Positions 27,247-36,770 of a DNA stretch of 64,000 nucleotides are shown one piece after another; position 1 is the stretch's first letter, and every line of letters starts with the position of its first letter. This DNA is from Saccharibacillus qingshengii (lineage in GTDB: Bacteria > Bacillota > Bacilli > Paenibacillales > Paenibacillaceae), in the NCBI RefSeq assembly GCF_013185195.1, contig NZ_JAAZWC010000016.1:53753-117752 (forward strand). The letters run 5' to 3'. The translations under genes and the position numbers were made by a program. Below the pieces are notes generated by a model. That model saw nothing but the letters and a program-made list of their open reading frames with translations. It did not search any database and was not told the DNA's origin.

Positions 27247-28905
27247 ATGATCGAAGTACTGCTTGTCGACGACGAAACTTATGTAACGGAAAGTCTGGAG
27301 CTGACCATTCCGTGGGAAGAGATCGGCGTGAGCACCGTGCGCCGCGCCGCTTCCGGCGCGGAGGCTCTGCGGATCATGGAAGAAGAGGCGATCGATCTGG
27401 TCGTAACCGATATCCGGATGCCGGGCATGGACGGTCTGCAGCTGATCGAAGAAATCGGCCGGCGTTGGCCGCGCGTGCGCTGTATGCTGCTCACCGGGCA
27501 CAGCGATTTCGATTATGCCAAAAGAGCGCTTCAGCTTCGCGCCAGTGACTATATCCTGAAGCCGGTGGACGACGCGGAATTCGTGACGTCCGTTTCCGAA
27601 GCGATCGATTCGCTGCGGGAAGAATGGGACGAATTCGACAAGGTCCACCGGCTGCTCTACAGCCGCAAATCGGATTACAAAGTGCTGCGCGAGAATCTGC
27701 TGCACGAACTGCTGCTGGGCCGGGAACTGGGCGGCCGCGCACTGGAAGAGCAGCTGGATGCCTACGAGCTGCCACTTCGGTCCGGACGGCCGACGCTGAT
27801 GCTGCTCGCGCGTCTGGAAGGACGGTTCGCGTCGATGGACGCGCCTTCGCTGGAGCTGATGGATTTCGCGGCGGGGAATATCGCCGAGGAAGTGCTGCGC
27901 GGCCAGCCGCTCTGGTACGGCAGCGGGCCGCACGGCTGCCTGGTGCTGCTGCTTCAGCCGAGCGAAGCTGACGGCGGAATGGCGCTGGAAGAGACCGCCT
28001 GCGGACTGGATCGCCGGCTCGACAAACTGGGCGAACATGTCCGGCTGTATCTGAAAGGCGAGATCTCGCTGGCGGTCTCGACCGTGTTCGAATTGGGCGG
28101 AGGCGGTCCGGCGGCGGCTTACCGCCGGACGCTCAGCGCTTTGTATGCCGCGGGTATGGGCGGACGGACCGTATATGCCGACCTGCGCGCCGCGGAAGCG
28201 GGCGGAGCCGTCTCGGATTCCGCCGGATTGGCGACGGGAGAAGGGCGGGGCAGCGTGGCCGAAGCGATGTACGCGCCGCCGACCCTGCTGCACCTGCTGG
28301 AGTCGCATCAATGGGAAGAAGCCGGGGCGAAGATGTCCGGCGTGTTCGATGCCGCGGAGCGGGCCGGATTGGCGGGTCCGCCTATGTATGAGATCTATCT
28401 GTGGATGACCAATGCGTTCTTGTTCATCTCGCACCGGGAAGGTCAGCCGGTCGGCGAACTTGGCGGCGAGGAAGGGTTCGATCCCGTACTGGCACGCGGA
28501 TTGGTCCAGCATCCCCAGCGCCTGCGCAGTTGGGGAGTCCGTCTACTCGACGGTCTGGCCGAGCAGATGTCGCAGAGCGGCGGCGAAGGACGGAGCAAGA
28601 TCGCGAGCCGGGTCCGCCAGTTGGTCGGCGCCGGTCTGGACGGGGATTTGTCCGTCAAGACCCTGGCCGACCAGGTCTATCTGCACCCGGTCTACCTGTC
28701 CAAGATCTACAAAGCCGAAACCGGAGAAGCGCTGGGCGATTACATTATCCGGATGCGCATGGAACGCGCCGCCCATTTATTGAAAAATTCCTCCAAGAAG
28801 ATCTACGAGATCACCGGCGAACTGGGTTATCAGAACCCCCAGTATTTCAGTAAGATGTTTAAGAAACAATACGGCATGACCCCCAATGAATTTAGGGATA
28901 GCTGA
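27247..28905 (+). CDS. YesN-type response regulator with AraC DNA-binding domain
   Basis: A 552-aa regulator. The receiver domain (residues 1-120) has the acidic pair in LLVDDETYVTESL, the phospho-acceptor in VVTDIRMPGMDGL and the lysine in YILKPVD. A long middle region (~130-440) of the YesN type follows. The C-terminal AraC HTH spans ~450-552: LYLHPVYLSKIYKAETGEALGDYIIRMRMERAA and ITGELGYQNPQYFSKMFKKQYGMTPNEFR. It presumably activates the binding-protein and permease genes that follow. GGGGCTGCC-type spacing places the ATG at 27247. Confidence 0.92.
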   Translation: MIEVLLVDDETYVTESLELTIPWEEIGVSTVRRAASGAEALRIMEEEAIDLVVTDIRMPGMDGLQLIEEIGRRWPRVRCMLLTGHSDFDYAKRALQLRASDYILKPVDDAEFVTSVSEAIDSLREEWDEFDKVHRLLYSRKSDYKVLRENLLHELLLGRELGGRALEEQLDAYELPLRSGRPTLMLLARLEGRFASMDAPSLELMDFAAGNIAEEVLRGQPLWYGSGPHGCLVLLLQPSEADGGMALEETACGLDRRLDKLGEHVRLYLKGEISLAVSTVFELGGGGPAAAYRRTLSALYAAGMGGRTVYADLRAAEAGGAVSDSAGLATGEGRGSVAEAMYAPPTLLHLLESHQWEEAGAKMSGVFDAAERAGLAGPPMYEIYLWMTNAFLFISHREGQPVGELGGEEGFDPVLARGLVQHPQRLRSWGVRLLDGLAEQMSQSGGEGRSKIASRVRQLVGAGLDGDLSVKTLADQVYLHPVYLSKIYKAETGEALGDYIIRMRMERAAHLLKNSSKKIYEITGELGYQNPQYFSKMFKKQYGMTPNEFRDS

Positions 28906-29006
28906 AACGGACAAGAAAAGACGGCGCGAAGCGCCATCGACCGATGTCCAACTGTTTCAGCGCCTGGTCTTAAGTAGTTTCAGCTTTCACCCCTGAATCC
29001 TCCCCC

Positions 29007-29055
29007 GCGGAAGCGCAGACGGATCCCCCTCCGTCCGCGCTTCCGCTTTTTGCTT
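29007..29055 (+). terminator. strong terminator after the regulator gene
   Basis: The outer arms GCGGAAGCGC/GCGCTTCCGC (29007-29016, 29037-29046) continue inward with GACGGA/TCCGTC and are followed by TTTTTGCTTTTTGC. This separates the two-component genes from the importer genes. Confidence 0.85.
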
Positions 29056-29170
29056 TTTGCAGCCGTATTGCTTTCCAAAGGTGCAGGAATGTTTCAAACG
29101 CGACATAGGCCGTGTCCGCAGCTCCCCCTATAATAAAGAAGCAAGGCAGATGACACGAGGGGGAAACAAC

Positions 29171-30859
29171 ATGAAAGCGATATCCGGCAAAAGATGGCTG
29201 CCGCTGCTCGCGGCCGGCGCAATGCTGGCAACGACGCTCGCAGGCTGCTCCGGCGGAGGCAAAACGGAAGAAAGCGCGGCAGGTTCGGCGCCAAGCGTTG
29301 AGAACGTATACAAAGAGAAATATGATCCGCCGGTTACCCTTTCGACTGCATGGGGCGTCGATCCGGCCCTGACTTTCAAAAATGGCGAAACCATCGAAAA
29401 TAGCGTAGCGACCAAATGGGCCAAAGAACAATTCGGCATCGAGATCAAGTCGCTCTGGTCGGTCACCGATACCAACGGCGCTTTTGGCACCAAACTCCGT
29501 CTGGCCATGTCTTCGGGACAGGATATGCCCGATCTGCTGACGATCGGTACCGCCGACAACCAGATCGCGCAGGATCTGATCGACTCCGGCATGTACGAAG
29601 AAGTCGGTCCGCTGTTCGACAAATATGCATCCGACACCTGGAAAGAAGCGATGAATCAGGATCCCAACGTCTGGAACGCCTATATGCGGGATGGCAAGAA
29701 AATGGGGATCCCGGTACTCGATTACGCCTACAACCACGATTATCTGCTCTGGATCCGTCAGGACTGGCTGGATAAGCTGAACCTGCAAGCTCCGAAGACG
29801 ATCGACGAGATGGAAAAAGTCATGGACGCGTTCAAGAACCAGAATCCGGACGGATTGTCGCCGGATCAGGTCGTTCCGCTGAGCATCGGTTTCAAGACTT
29901 CGATGAATACCTGGATGGGCGATCCGTCCTGGATCTTCGGCGCTTACGGTACGCTGCCGCAGCAGTGGAACCTGGGCGAAGACGGCAAACTGGCATACGG
30001 CTCGACCGACCCCGCCATGAAGGAAGGTCTGCAGAAGCTGAGCGGCTGGTTGGCCAAAGGCTATATTCCGCAGGAAGCGGCGCTGTGGGACGAGAACAAA
30101 ACCGCGGAGCCGGCAGTTGCAGGCACGGCGGGCATGATCCCGGGACCTTACTGGATGAGCGGCTGGCCGCTCAAAGACACCGTGCAAAATGCACCGAACG
30201 CGGTCTGGACCCCAATCGAAATTCCGGTCGGACCGGAAGGCAAAACGATGAGACATGGGACGCAGTTCACGAACGGCGTGACCCTGATCAAGAAAGACAT
30301 GGAACATCCGGAAGCTTTCTTCACTTACCAGAACTACCTGTTCGACAACTATGCGAATCCGGAGCCGGGCAGCCCTTACGACAACGGCCTGTTCGCGGGA
30401 TACGATTACCAGCTTGATGCCAACGGCAAACAGCTTCCGATCGAAGAGATCGACGGCGGTTACGTGAACGTCGTACGCTACCTGCTCGTTCGCGACGGCG
30501 CCCGTATTCCGGATGCTCAGATGAAAGCCCTGCAGAGTCTGGCCGAAGGCAATGAACCGAAGACCAAGCTGGAAAAAGACGTTGCGGTCAACTACGGTCC
30601 CGAAACGCCGGCAGCGGCGCAGGTTCTGCTGAAGCAGGACGATATCTCTTACAAGAACATGTTTACCGGTCCGACGACCGAAACGATGAAGAGCAAAATG
30701 GATTACCTCAACAAGATGGAAAACCAGACGTTCAACGAAATCATCTACGGCAAAAAACCGGCCGATGCGTTCGACGAGTTCGTCAGCACATGGAAAGCCG
30801 GAGGCGGCGATCAGATCACCCAGGAAGTGAATGCCTGGTACGATGAGGTCAAACAGTAA
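29171..30859 (+). CDS. carbohydrate ABC transporter substrate-binding lipoprotein (LplA-type)
   Basis: A 562-aa extracellular solute-binding protein. The lipobox TTLAGCSGG gives a lipid-modified Cys near residue 24. The mature part resembles LplA/YtcQ-type large binding proteins of Paenibacillus: LRLAMSSGQDMPDLLTIG, WIRQDWLDKLNLQAPKTIDE, and a long C-terminal half with DNYANPEPGSPYDNG. These bind oligosaccharides. GAGGGGGAAAC precedes the ATG at 29171; the frame extends upstream without support. Its neighbours are two permeases and a beta-galactosidase, which suggests a galactose-containing glycan as substrate. Confidence 0.88.
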   Translation: MKAISGKRWLPLLAAGAMLATTLAGCSGGGKTEESAAGSAPSVENVYKEKYDPPVTLSTAWGVDPALTFKNGETIENSVATKWAKEQFGIEIKSLWSVTDTNGAFGTKLRLAMSSGQDMPDLLTIGTADNQIAQDLIDSGMYEEVGPLFDKYASDTWKEAMNQDPNVWNAYMRDGKKMGIPVLDYAYNHDYLLWIRQDWLDKLNLQAPKTIDEMEKVMDAFKNQNPDGLSPDQVVPLSIGFKTSMNTWMGDPSWIFGAYGTLPQQWNLGEDGKLAYGSTDPAMKEGLQKLSGWLAKGYIPQEAALWDENKTAEPAVAGTAGMIPGPYWMSGWPLKDTVQNAPNAVWTPIEIPVGPEGKTMRHGTQFTNGVTLIKKDMEHPEAFFTYQNYLFDNYANPEPGSPYDNGLFAGYDYQLDANGKQLPIEEIDGGYVNVVRYLLVRDGARIPDAQMKALQSLAEGNEPKTKLEKDVAVNYGPETPAAAQVLLKQDDISYKNMFTGPTTETMKSKMDYLNKMENQTFNEIIYGKKPADAFDEFVSTWKAGGGDQITQEVNAWYDEVKQ

Positions 30860-30968
30860 TTCGCAGCCCGCAGCTGCCGCTCCGCTTCGCCTAATCTGGC
30901 GGATAGCGGGACGGCAGGCGGGAAGCTGCGGTCAAGATCGAAACGCTCTGCGGCAAATGCGGAGATTG

Positions 30969-31005
30969 AAGGCGGCAGGGAGCTTTCCCTGCGGCCTTTG
31001 CTTTC
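30969..31005 (+). terminator. intercistronic hairpin between binding protein and permease
   Basis: GGCGGCAGGGA and TCCCTGCGGCC form a stem around AGCTT (about 30971-30997). A later T6 tract lies at 31014-31019. Such partial terminators commonly keep binding-protein RNA in excess over permease RNA. Confidence 0.5.
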
Positions 31006-31039
31006 CCGTGCCCTTTTTTAGTCGAAGGAGGAATCCCGT

Positions 31040-31930
31040 TTGAAAACGTTAAAAAAAACCTGGCCGCTCCACTTGATGCTTCTGCCGGCGATGATCTTTC
31101 TGATCGTATTCAGTTTTATTCCGATGGGCGGTATCGTGATGGCGTTCCAGGATTACAAACCCTGGCTTGGCATCGGCGGCTCCGAATGGGTCGGATTGGA
31201 CAATTTCCGCTATCTGTTCGAACGGGAAGACAGCGTCCAGGTCATCTGGAATACGCTCATTATTGCCATACTGAAACTGGTCTTTAATCTGATTGTTCCG
31301 TTCGTCTTTGCGATTTTGCTGAATGAAGTCCGCAAAACGGCGCTGCAGCGCGGGATTCAGACTCTTGTCTATCTGCCGCACTTTCTGTCATGGGTCATCC
31401 TCGGCGGCATCCTGATCGACCTGCTCGCCACCGGCGGCCTGGTCAACCGGGCTCTCGGATTCTTCGGATTCGGGCCTTACTTCTTCCTGGGCGACAACGA
31501 TTTGTTCCGATTCACGGTGATCCTGTCGGATATCTGGAAAGAGTTCGGGTACAGCACGATTATCTTCCTGGCGGCGCTTGCCGGTATCGATCCTTCGCAG
31601 TATGAAGCGGCCGAGATCGACGGTGCCACGCGCTTGAAGCAGACGCTGCATATTACGATTCCGTCGCTGATTCCGATTCTGATGGTGGTCGGTACGCTCG
31701 CACTCGGCAATGTACTCAACGCCGGTTTCGACCAGATCTTCAACCTGTACAACCCGCTCGTGTACGAAAAAGGCGACATCATCGACACGTTCGTCTACCG
31801 GACCGCCATCCTCAACGGGGAAATGGGCTTCGGAACGGCAGTCGGATTGTTCAAATCGATCATCAGCATGATTCTGATCCTGATCTCGTATCGTCTCGCC
31901 TACAAATGGGCCGGGTATCGCATTTTCTAA
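31040..31930 (+). CDS. ABC transporter permease (LplB-type)
   Basis: A 296-aa membrane component with six predicted helices, opening KKTWPLHLMLLPAMIFLIVFSFIPMGGIVMAFQDYKPW, which is typical of LplB/YtcP-partner permeases. The EAA loop is YEAAEIDGATRLKQTLHITIPSL. The start is TTG at 31040 behind AAGGAGGAAT. It works as a heterodimer with the next gene. No ATPase gene is present in the locus, so a shared MsmX-type ATPase encoded elsewhere is expected (known for this class). Confidence 0.92.
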   Translation: MKTLKKTWPLHLMLLPAMIFLIVFSFIPMGGIVMAFQDYKPWLGIGGSEWVGLDNFRYLFEREDSVQVIWNTLIIAILKLVFNLIVPFVFAILLNEVRKTALQRGIQTLVYLPHFLSWVILGGILIDLLATGGLVNRALGFFGFGPYFFLGDNDLFRFTVILSDIWKEFGYSTIIFLAALAGIDPSQYEAAEIDGATRLKQTLHITIPSLIPILMVVGTLALGNVLNAGFDQIFNLYNPLVYEKGDIIDTFVYRTAILNGEMGFGTAVGLFKSIISMILILISYRLAYKWAGYRIF

Positions 31931-31981
31931 TTCGGACGCCGCGCAGCCGCGCGGTCCGTATCCGGGGAAAGAGGGATTTCC

Positions 31982-32860
31982 ATGTATCATAAAACGAAAG
32001 GCTACCGCATCTTCAGCGTCTTCAATACCTGCTTTCTGATCTTTCTCGCCGTGTTGTGCATCATTCCGCTGATTCACGTTCTGGCCGTCTCGTTCAGTGC
32101 CAAAGCGGCCGCGGATGCCAATCTCGTCGGCCTCTGGCCGGTCGGTTTCTCGTTGGAAGCCTACAAAAAAACAGCCGCCAATCCGCTGTTCCTGCATTCG
32201 CTCTGGGTATCCGTCCTGCGGACGGTTATCGGTACGGCGGTGACGCTGATGATTACGTTCCTCGCCGCATACGCCCTGTCCAAAGAAAACAGCGTATTCA
32301 AAGGACGCAACGTCTACTCCTGGCTGTTCGTGTTCAGTATGATCTTCAACGGCGGCCTGGTTCCTTTTTATATCGTGATTCAAAAGTTGGGTCTGATCAA
32401 TTCGTTCTGGGTGCTGGTCCTGCCGGGTGCGGTCAATACCTTCCTGGTCATCTTAATGCTGAATTTCTTCCGCGGCATTCCGAAAGAACTGGAAGAAGCG
32501 TCGCTGATCGACGGAGCCGGCCATTTCCGCACATTGTTCAGCATCTTCCTGCCGATCTCCCTGCCTTCGATCGCAACCGTGGCGCTGTTCAGCATGGTGT
32601 TCCATTGGAACTCCTGGTTCGACGGACTGCTGTATCTCAACAATGCCAAAGACTTCCCGCTCGCCACATTCCTGCAGACGGTTATCATTCAGCAGGATAT
32701 GAGCTCCATGAGCATGAATCCGAAAGAAATGGAATTGATCTCGCAGACAACCGTCAAAGCAGCCCAGATCTTTATCGGCAGCGCGCCGATCCTGATCGTC
32801 TATCCGTTCCTGCAAAAATACTTCGTCAAAGGCATGACGGTCGGCTCGGTGAAAGGCTGA
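31982..32860 (+). CDS. carbohydrate ABC transporter permease (YtcP-type)
   Basis: A 292-aa second permease with six helices. The EAA loop reads ELEEASLIDGAGHFRTLFSIFLPISLPSIATV. The conserved family segments AAYALSKENSVFKGR and SWFDGLLYLNNAKDFPLATFLQ are present. It ends with LIVYPFLQKYFVKGMTVGSVKG, the usual end of this family. GGGGAAAGAGGG precedes the ATG, and a 51-base gap separates it from the first permease. Confidence 0.92.
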   Translation: MYHKTKGYRIFSVFNTCFLIFLAVLCIIPLIHVLAVSFSAKAAADANLVGLWPVGFSLEAYKKTAANPLFLHSLWVSVLRTVIGTAVTLMITFLAAYALSKENSVFKGRNVYSWLFVFSMIFNGGLVPFYIVIQKLGLINSFWVLVLPGAVNTFLVILMLNFFRGIPKELEEASLIDGAGHFRTLFSIFLPISLPSIATVALFSMVFHWNSWFDGLLYLNNAKDFPLATFLQTVIIQQDMSSMSMNPKEMELISQTTVKAAQIFIGSAPILIVYPFLQKYFVKGMTVGSVKG

Positions 32861-32902
32861 TCCGACCGTCATCCCGGGGTTCGGCTGCTGTGGTCAAAGA
32901 CG

Positions 32903-33061
32903 GCGGTGGGTGTGCGTACTTAGGCGCTGCGGGGTGAAGGGTCTGCGATCGCTGTCTCACCCTGATTTTCCGATTTCAGTACACATTTAGCGGTGAAAAT
33001 CAGGGTTCAAAGGCGATCTTCGACTCCTTCACCTCTTCGCTCGGTACGCACGCTGCCGAAT
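32903..33061. repeat. long imperfect palindrome downstream of the sugar-permease operon
   Basis: About 65-base arms pair imperfectly. Outer ends are TGTGCGTAC (32911-32919) and GTACGCAC (33044-33051); inner ends are CCCTGATTTTC (32960-32970) and GAAAATCAGGG (32995-33005). The right arm shares AAAGGCGA and CTCCTTCAC with the element at 37687-37915. It may be a non-autonomous mobile element or an RNA hairpin; no coding capacity. Confidence 0.55.
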
Positions 33062-33097
33062 TTCACCAAAGAAAGCGCGAATGCCGCATGACTCGTT

Positions 33098-33140
33098 CAG
33101 CCGTTCCCTTCGCCTCCGAGGAGGGGAGAGGAACGGCTGT
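33098..33140. terminator. hairpin in the permease-galactosidase gap
   Basis: CAGCCGTTCC and GGAACGGCTG arms with a partly paired GC-rich interior (CCTCCGAGGAGG). No T tract follows, so it may be structural. I see no gene in the remaining bases from 33140 to 33401. Confidence 0.4.
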
Positions 33141-33401
33141 TGTTCGCCAGATCCAAGCGAACGACAGAATAGAGGAAATCGTTCCGGCAGCACGAAGCTT
33201 AGTGAAGAATGATCTCGTCCTTCCCTGCCCACCTCGCCGGCGGTCGGCAAGTGGAGGACAAAGGGAGGTGCAGAAGCGGAGCGTTCGCCTTTGAAATTCG
33301 ATTCTCACCCTAGATCGAAACCCCCTTTGTCCGCAGCGCCTCCCAAACGCCGCATCCCCCATCCCCCCCTTTTTTCATATATCAGAAGGAGAGTGACCCA
33401 A

Positions 33402-35471
33402 GTGACTTATGTGTACCCGCCTGTGAGCGACAAAGTTCCCCATATGCTGCACGGAGCCGATTACAATCCGGAGCAGTGGCTCCGTTACCCAGAAGTGCTG
33501 GAAGAAGATATCCGCCTGATGAAGTTGGCCAAATGCAATGTGATGTCCGTCGGCATTTTCTCATGGGCGATGCTGGAGCCGGAAGAAGGCGTGTTCACGT
33601 TCGACTGGCTCGATCAGGTGCTGGACCGCTTCGCGGCAAACGGCATCTACGCGCTGCTCGCGACGCCAAGCGCGGCGCGGCCGGCCTGGATGGCGCAGAA
33701 GTATCCGGAAGTGCTGCGCACCGAAGAGAACCGCGTCCGCAATCTGTTCGGATTCCGGCATAATCATTGTCCGACTTCGCCGGTCTACCGCGAGAAGACG
33801 TCGATCATCAACCGCAAACTGGCCGAGCGTTACTCGCAGCATCCGGCCGTCATCGGTTGGCATATTTCCAACGAGTTCGGCGGCGACTGCCACTGCGAGC
33901 TGTGCCAAGCCGAGTTCCGCGCATTCGTCCAAGAGAAGTACGGTACGCTCGACGAGCTGAATCATGCCTGGTGGACCACGTTCTGGAGCCACACCGTAAC
34001 GGATTGGTCGCAGGTCGAATCTCCGGCTCCGCACGGTGAGAAGCAGGTGCACGCGATGAACCTCGATTGGCGCCGGTTCGTCACGCAGCGCACGGTCGAT
34101 TTCGTCAAGCACGAAACGGTGCCGCTGCGGGAGATCAATCCGGATCTTCCGGTCACGACCAACTTTATGGAGTTTTACGAAGGATTGGACTACTGGAAAT
34201 TCGCGGACGCTCTCGATTTCCTGTCCTGGGACAGCTACCCGACCTGGCATGATGCCGATACGGAATCGAAGCAGGCCGCGAAGATTGCCATGATGCACGA
34301 TATCGTCCGGTCGATCAAGGGCGGGCGTCCTTTCCTGCTGATGGAGAGCACCCCGAGCCTGACCAACTGGCAGGATGTCAGCAAGCTGAAGCGTCCGGGC
34401 GTGCATCTGCTCTCCTCGCTGCAGGCGGTTGCACACGGTTCGGACAGCGTCCAGTATTTCCAATGGCGCAAGAGCCGCGGTTCGAGCGAGAAGCTGCACG
34501 GCGCGGTCGTCGATCACGTAGGGAACGAACATACCCGGGTATTCGGGGATGTGACGGACGTCGGCTCCGCCCTTGAAGGCATGGACCGGGTTGTCGGAAC
34601 ATCGGTACCGGCCGAGACGGCGATTATCTTCGACTGGGAGAACCGCTGGGCCGTCAACGACTCGCAGGGTCCGCGCAATATGGGCGTGAAGTACGAGCAG
34701 ACCGTGCAGAGCCATCACGAAGCGCTGTGGAAGCTCGGCGTACCGACGGATGTGATCAGCATGGATGCCGATTTTGCCAAGTACAAATTGATTGTGGCTC
34801 CTATGCTGTACATGGTACGCGAAGGCGTGGGCGAGCGTCTGGAGAAGTTCGTCGAAAACGGCGGAACGCTTGTTGTCACCTACTGGTCGGGCATCGTAAA
34901 CGAGACCGATCTGTGCTTCCTCGGCGGATTCCCGGGTCCTCTGCGCCAAGTGCTCGGCATCTGGTCGGAAGAACTCGAAGGCCTGCATGATCGCGACCGC
35001 AACGCGCTGCGTCTGAATGGCGGCGGCGAACTGGGCCTGTCCGGCGAATACGAGATTTCCGAAATGTGCGATCTCATCCACCTGGAGAGTGCGCAGAGCC
35101 TGGCGGAGTACACGGCCGATTTCTACGCGGGACGACCGGCGCTGACCGTCAACCGATTCGGTGGGGGAGAAGCGTATTATATGGCGGCGCGTACCGGCGA
35201 ATCGTTCCAAGGCGACTTCTACTCGGCGCTGACGGCGCGTGCCGGCGTGAGCCGCACCCTGGAGGTCGAACTGCCGGAAGGCACATCGGCGCATCTGCGT
35301 ACGGACGGCGAGACCGACTTTGTATTCGTGCAGAATTATACGCCGGAATCGGTCACGTTCCCGCTCGACAATCGGGTGTATCTCGACTTGAGCAGCGGGG
35401 AGCAGGTCGGTACGGAACTTGAACTTGCCCCTTACGATGTTCGCGTTCTGGAACGCCGGAGAACCGTCTAG
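33402..35471 (+). CDS. GH42 beta-galactosidase
   Basis: A 689-aa cytosolic glycosidase. It has the TIM-barrel opening MLHGADYNPEQW, catalytic acid/base Glu158 in HISNEFGG and nucleophile Glu315 in LLMESTPS. The zinc-cluster cysteines of GH42 are present at positions 123, 163, 165 and 168 (NHCPTSP, GDCHCELC). The trimerisation and C-terminal beta domains follow. It hydrolyses terminal beta-galactosides, probably from imported oligosaccharides. I chose GTG 33402, with AGAAGGAGAG upstream; the frame extends to 33291 with a basic, unlikely leader. It belongs to the same sugar-use locus. Confidence 0.95.
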   Translation: MTYVYPPVSDKVPHMLHGADYNPEQWLRYPEVLEEDIRLMKLAKCNVMSVGIFSWAMLEPEEGVFTFDWLDQVLDRFAANGIYALLATPSAARPAWMAQKYPEVLRTEENRVRNLFGFRHNHCPTSPVYREKTSIINRKLAERYSQHPAVIGWHISNEFGGDCHCELCQAEFRAFVQEKYGTLDELNHAWWTTFWSHTVTDWSQVESPAPHGEKQVHAMNLDWRRFVTQRTVDFVKHETVPLREINPDLPVTTNFMEFYEGLDYWKFADALDFLSWDSYPTWHDADTESKQAAKIAMMHDIVRSIKGGRPFLLMESTPSLTNWQDVSKLKRPGVHLLSSLQAVAHGSDSVQYFQWRKSRGSSEKLHGAVVDHVGNEHTRVFGDVTDVGSALEGMDRVVGTSVPAETAIIFDWENRWAVNDSQGPRNMGVKYEQTVQSHHEALWKLGVPTDVISMDADFAKYKLIVAPMLYMVREGVGERLEKFVENGGTLVVTYWSGIVNETDLCFLGGFPGPLRQVLGIWSEELEGLHDRDRNALRLNGGGELGLSGEYEISEMCDLIHLESAQSLAEYTADFYAGRPALTVNRFGGGEAYYMAARTGESFQGDFYSALTARAGVSRTLEVELPEGTSAHLRTDGETDFVFVQNYTPESVTFPLDNRVYLDLSSGEQVGTELELAPYDVRVLERRRTV

Positions 35472-35572
35472 CCCAGTAAAAAGCGCTTGGTTTCGGACCC
35501 GGCGACTCGGCTTTGTACCTGGTTCCGTCGAACGCCTTTTGCGGCTTGACATCGTTGAAACAAGCCCGTTCG

Positions 35573-35605
35573 AACCCTTCTTCCCTATCGGAAGGAGGGT
35601 TTTTT
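35573..35605 (+). terminator. rho-independent terminator
   Basis: AACCCTTCTTCC and GGAAGGAGGGTT arms (35573-35584, 35590-35601; one wobble) are followed by T6. It ends the galactosidase transcript. Confidence 0.8.
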
Positions 35606-35690
35606 GGATTGGAAAGGGTCTGCCATGAACACGAAGGGTAATACCAGAGGAAGCAAGGTCAACCCTGCTACAGAAAGGTGAGGATGAGAT

Positions 35691-36617
35691 TTGAAAGCAA
35701 TCGTGATTAACGAGTTTGGCGGACCGGATAAGCTGCATGAACAGAACGTACCCGAACCGAAGATCGATGCGAACCAGATCCTGATCAAGCTGTATGCAAC
35801 ATCGGTGAACCCCGTGGATACCAAGATCCGGGAAGGGGCGATGGGCGCCGCTGCCGGCGAGTTTCCGTTGATTCTGGGCGGAGATGTGGCCGGTATCGTC
35901 AAAGAAGTCGGAGCCAACGTCAGCCGCTTCAAACTGCGCGATCCGGTATTTGCCCGGCCGAGAGTGTTCGGAACCTATGCCCAGTATGTGGCGGTAGACG
36001 CGGACGTCGTGGTGAAAAAACCGGATAATCTGAGTTACGAAGAAGCGGCGGCGATTCCTCTGGCGGGAATGACGGCCTGGCAGGCCTTGGTCGACCATGG
36101 CAAAGTCAAAGCAGGCGACAAAGTGCTGATCCATGCGGGAGCCGGCGGTGTCGGCACCATGGCGATCCAGATCGCCAAACACCTGGGAGCCGAAGTAGCT
36201 TCGACGGCCAGCGGCAAGAACGAAGAACTGCTGAAATCGCTTGGCGTGGATCATTTTATCGATTATAAAAAAGAAGACTTCTCCGAGGTGCTCTCGGATT
36301 ACGATATGGTACTCGATACGATGGGCGGCGATATTCAGCACAAAAGCTTTAAAGTGCTGAAAGCGGGCGGCCATCTGGTCTCGATCCTCGAAAAACCGGA
36401 CGAAAATCTGGCAAAAGATCTCGGCATCCATACGGCCCACTTTATGATGGAGCCCAAAGGCGAACAGCTTGAGAAACTGGCCGATCTGATCAAACAGGGC
36501 AAGTTGAAGCCGGTGATCGATTCAACGCATTGGCTGAGCGAAGAAGGGCTGCGCAATGCGCACGCCAAAAGCGAAAGCCATCATGCGATCGGCAAAATCG
36601 TCATTCGCGAGAAATAA
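35691..36617 (+). CDS. NADP-dependent oxidoreductase (quinone reductase/zinc-free MDR family)
   Basis: A 308-aa medium-chain dehydrogenase/reductase. It opens MKAIVINEFGGPDKL, with the GroES-like domain (SVNPVDTKIREG, LGGDVAGIVKEVG) and a Rossmann domain carrying the AGAGGVGTMAIQIAKHLGA nucleotide loop (residues ~144-162). Zinc-binding cysteines are absent, as in quinone oxidoreductases. It probably reduces quinones or enones with NADPH. The start is TTG at 35691 with GTGAGGATG upstream. It is monocistronic, between two terminators. Confidence 0.88.
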   Translation: MKAIVINEFGGPDKLHEQNVPEPKIDANQILIKLYATSVNPVDTKIREGAMGAAAGEFPLILGGDVAGIVKEVGANVSRFKLRDPVFARPRVFGTYAQYVAVDADVVVKKPDNLSYEEAAAIPLAGMTAWQALVDHGKVKAGDKVLIHAGAGGVGTMAIQIAKHLGAEVASTASGKNEELLKSLGVDHFIDYKKEDFSEVLSDYDMVLDTMGGDIQHKSFKVLKAGGHLVSILEKPDENLAKDLGIHTAHFMMEPKGEQLEKLADLIKQGKLKPVIDSTHWLSEEGLRNAHAKSESHHAIGKIVIREK

Positions 36618-36671
36618 ACTTGTGCAGCTGAACCTTTTTCGCCGTCCGCTTTTGTAAAATTCGCAAAAAGA

Positions 36672-36702
36672 AAGCCTTCCGGCAAACGGGAGGCTTTTTT
36701 TC
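36672..36702 (+). terminator. rho-independent terminator
   Basis: AAGCCTTCC and GGGAGGCTT arms (one wobble/mismatch) are followed by a run of T. It ends the oxidoreductase gene. Confidence 0.8.
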
Positions 36703-36770
36703 GGGTAATGATACAGATAGACAGCGGTAAAGCAGGCAGAGGGAGTCCACTACAGAAGGAGTCGAGTCCG

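Noticed and set aside
33561..36440. A 959-codon minus-strand open frame opposite the beta-galactosidase and oxidoreductase genes
   Set aside because: It lies antisense to two clearly recognised genes, has no ribosome site and its translation matches no family; long antisense frames are expected in GC-rich codons.
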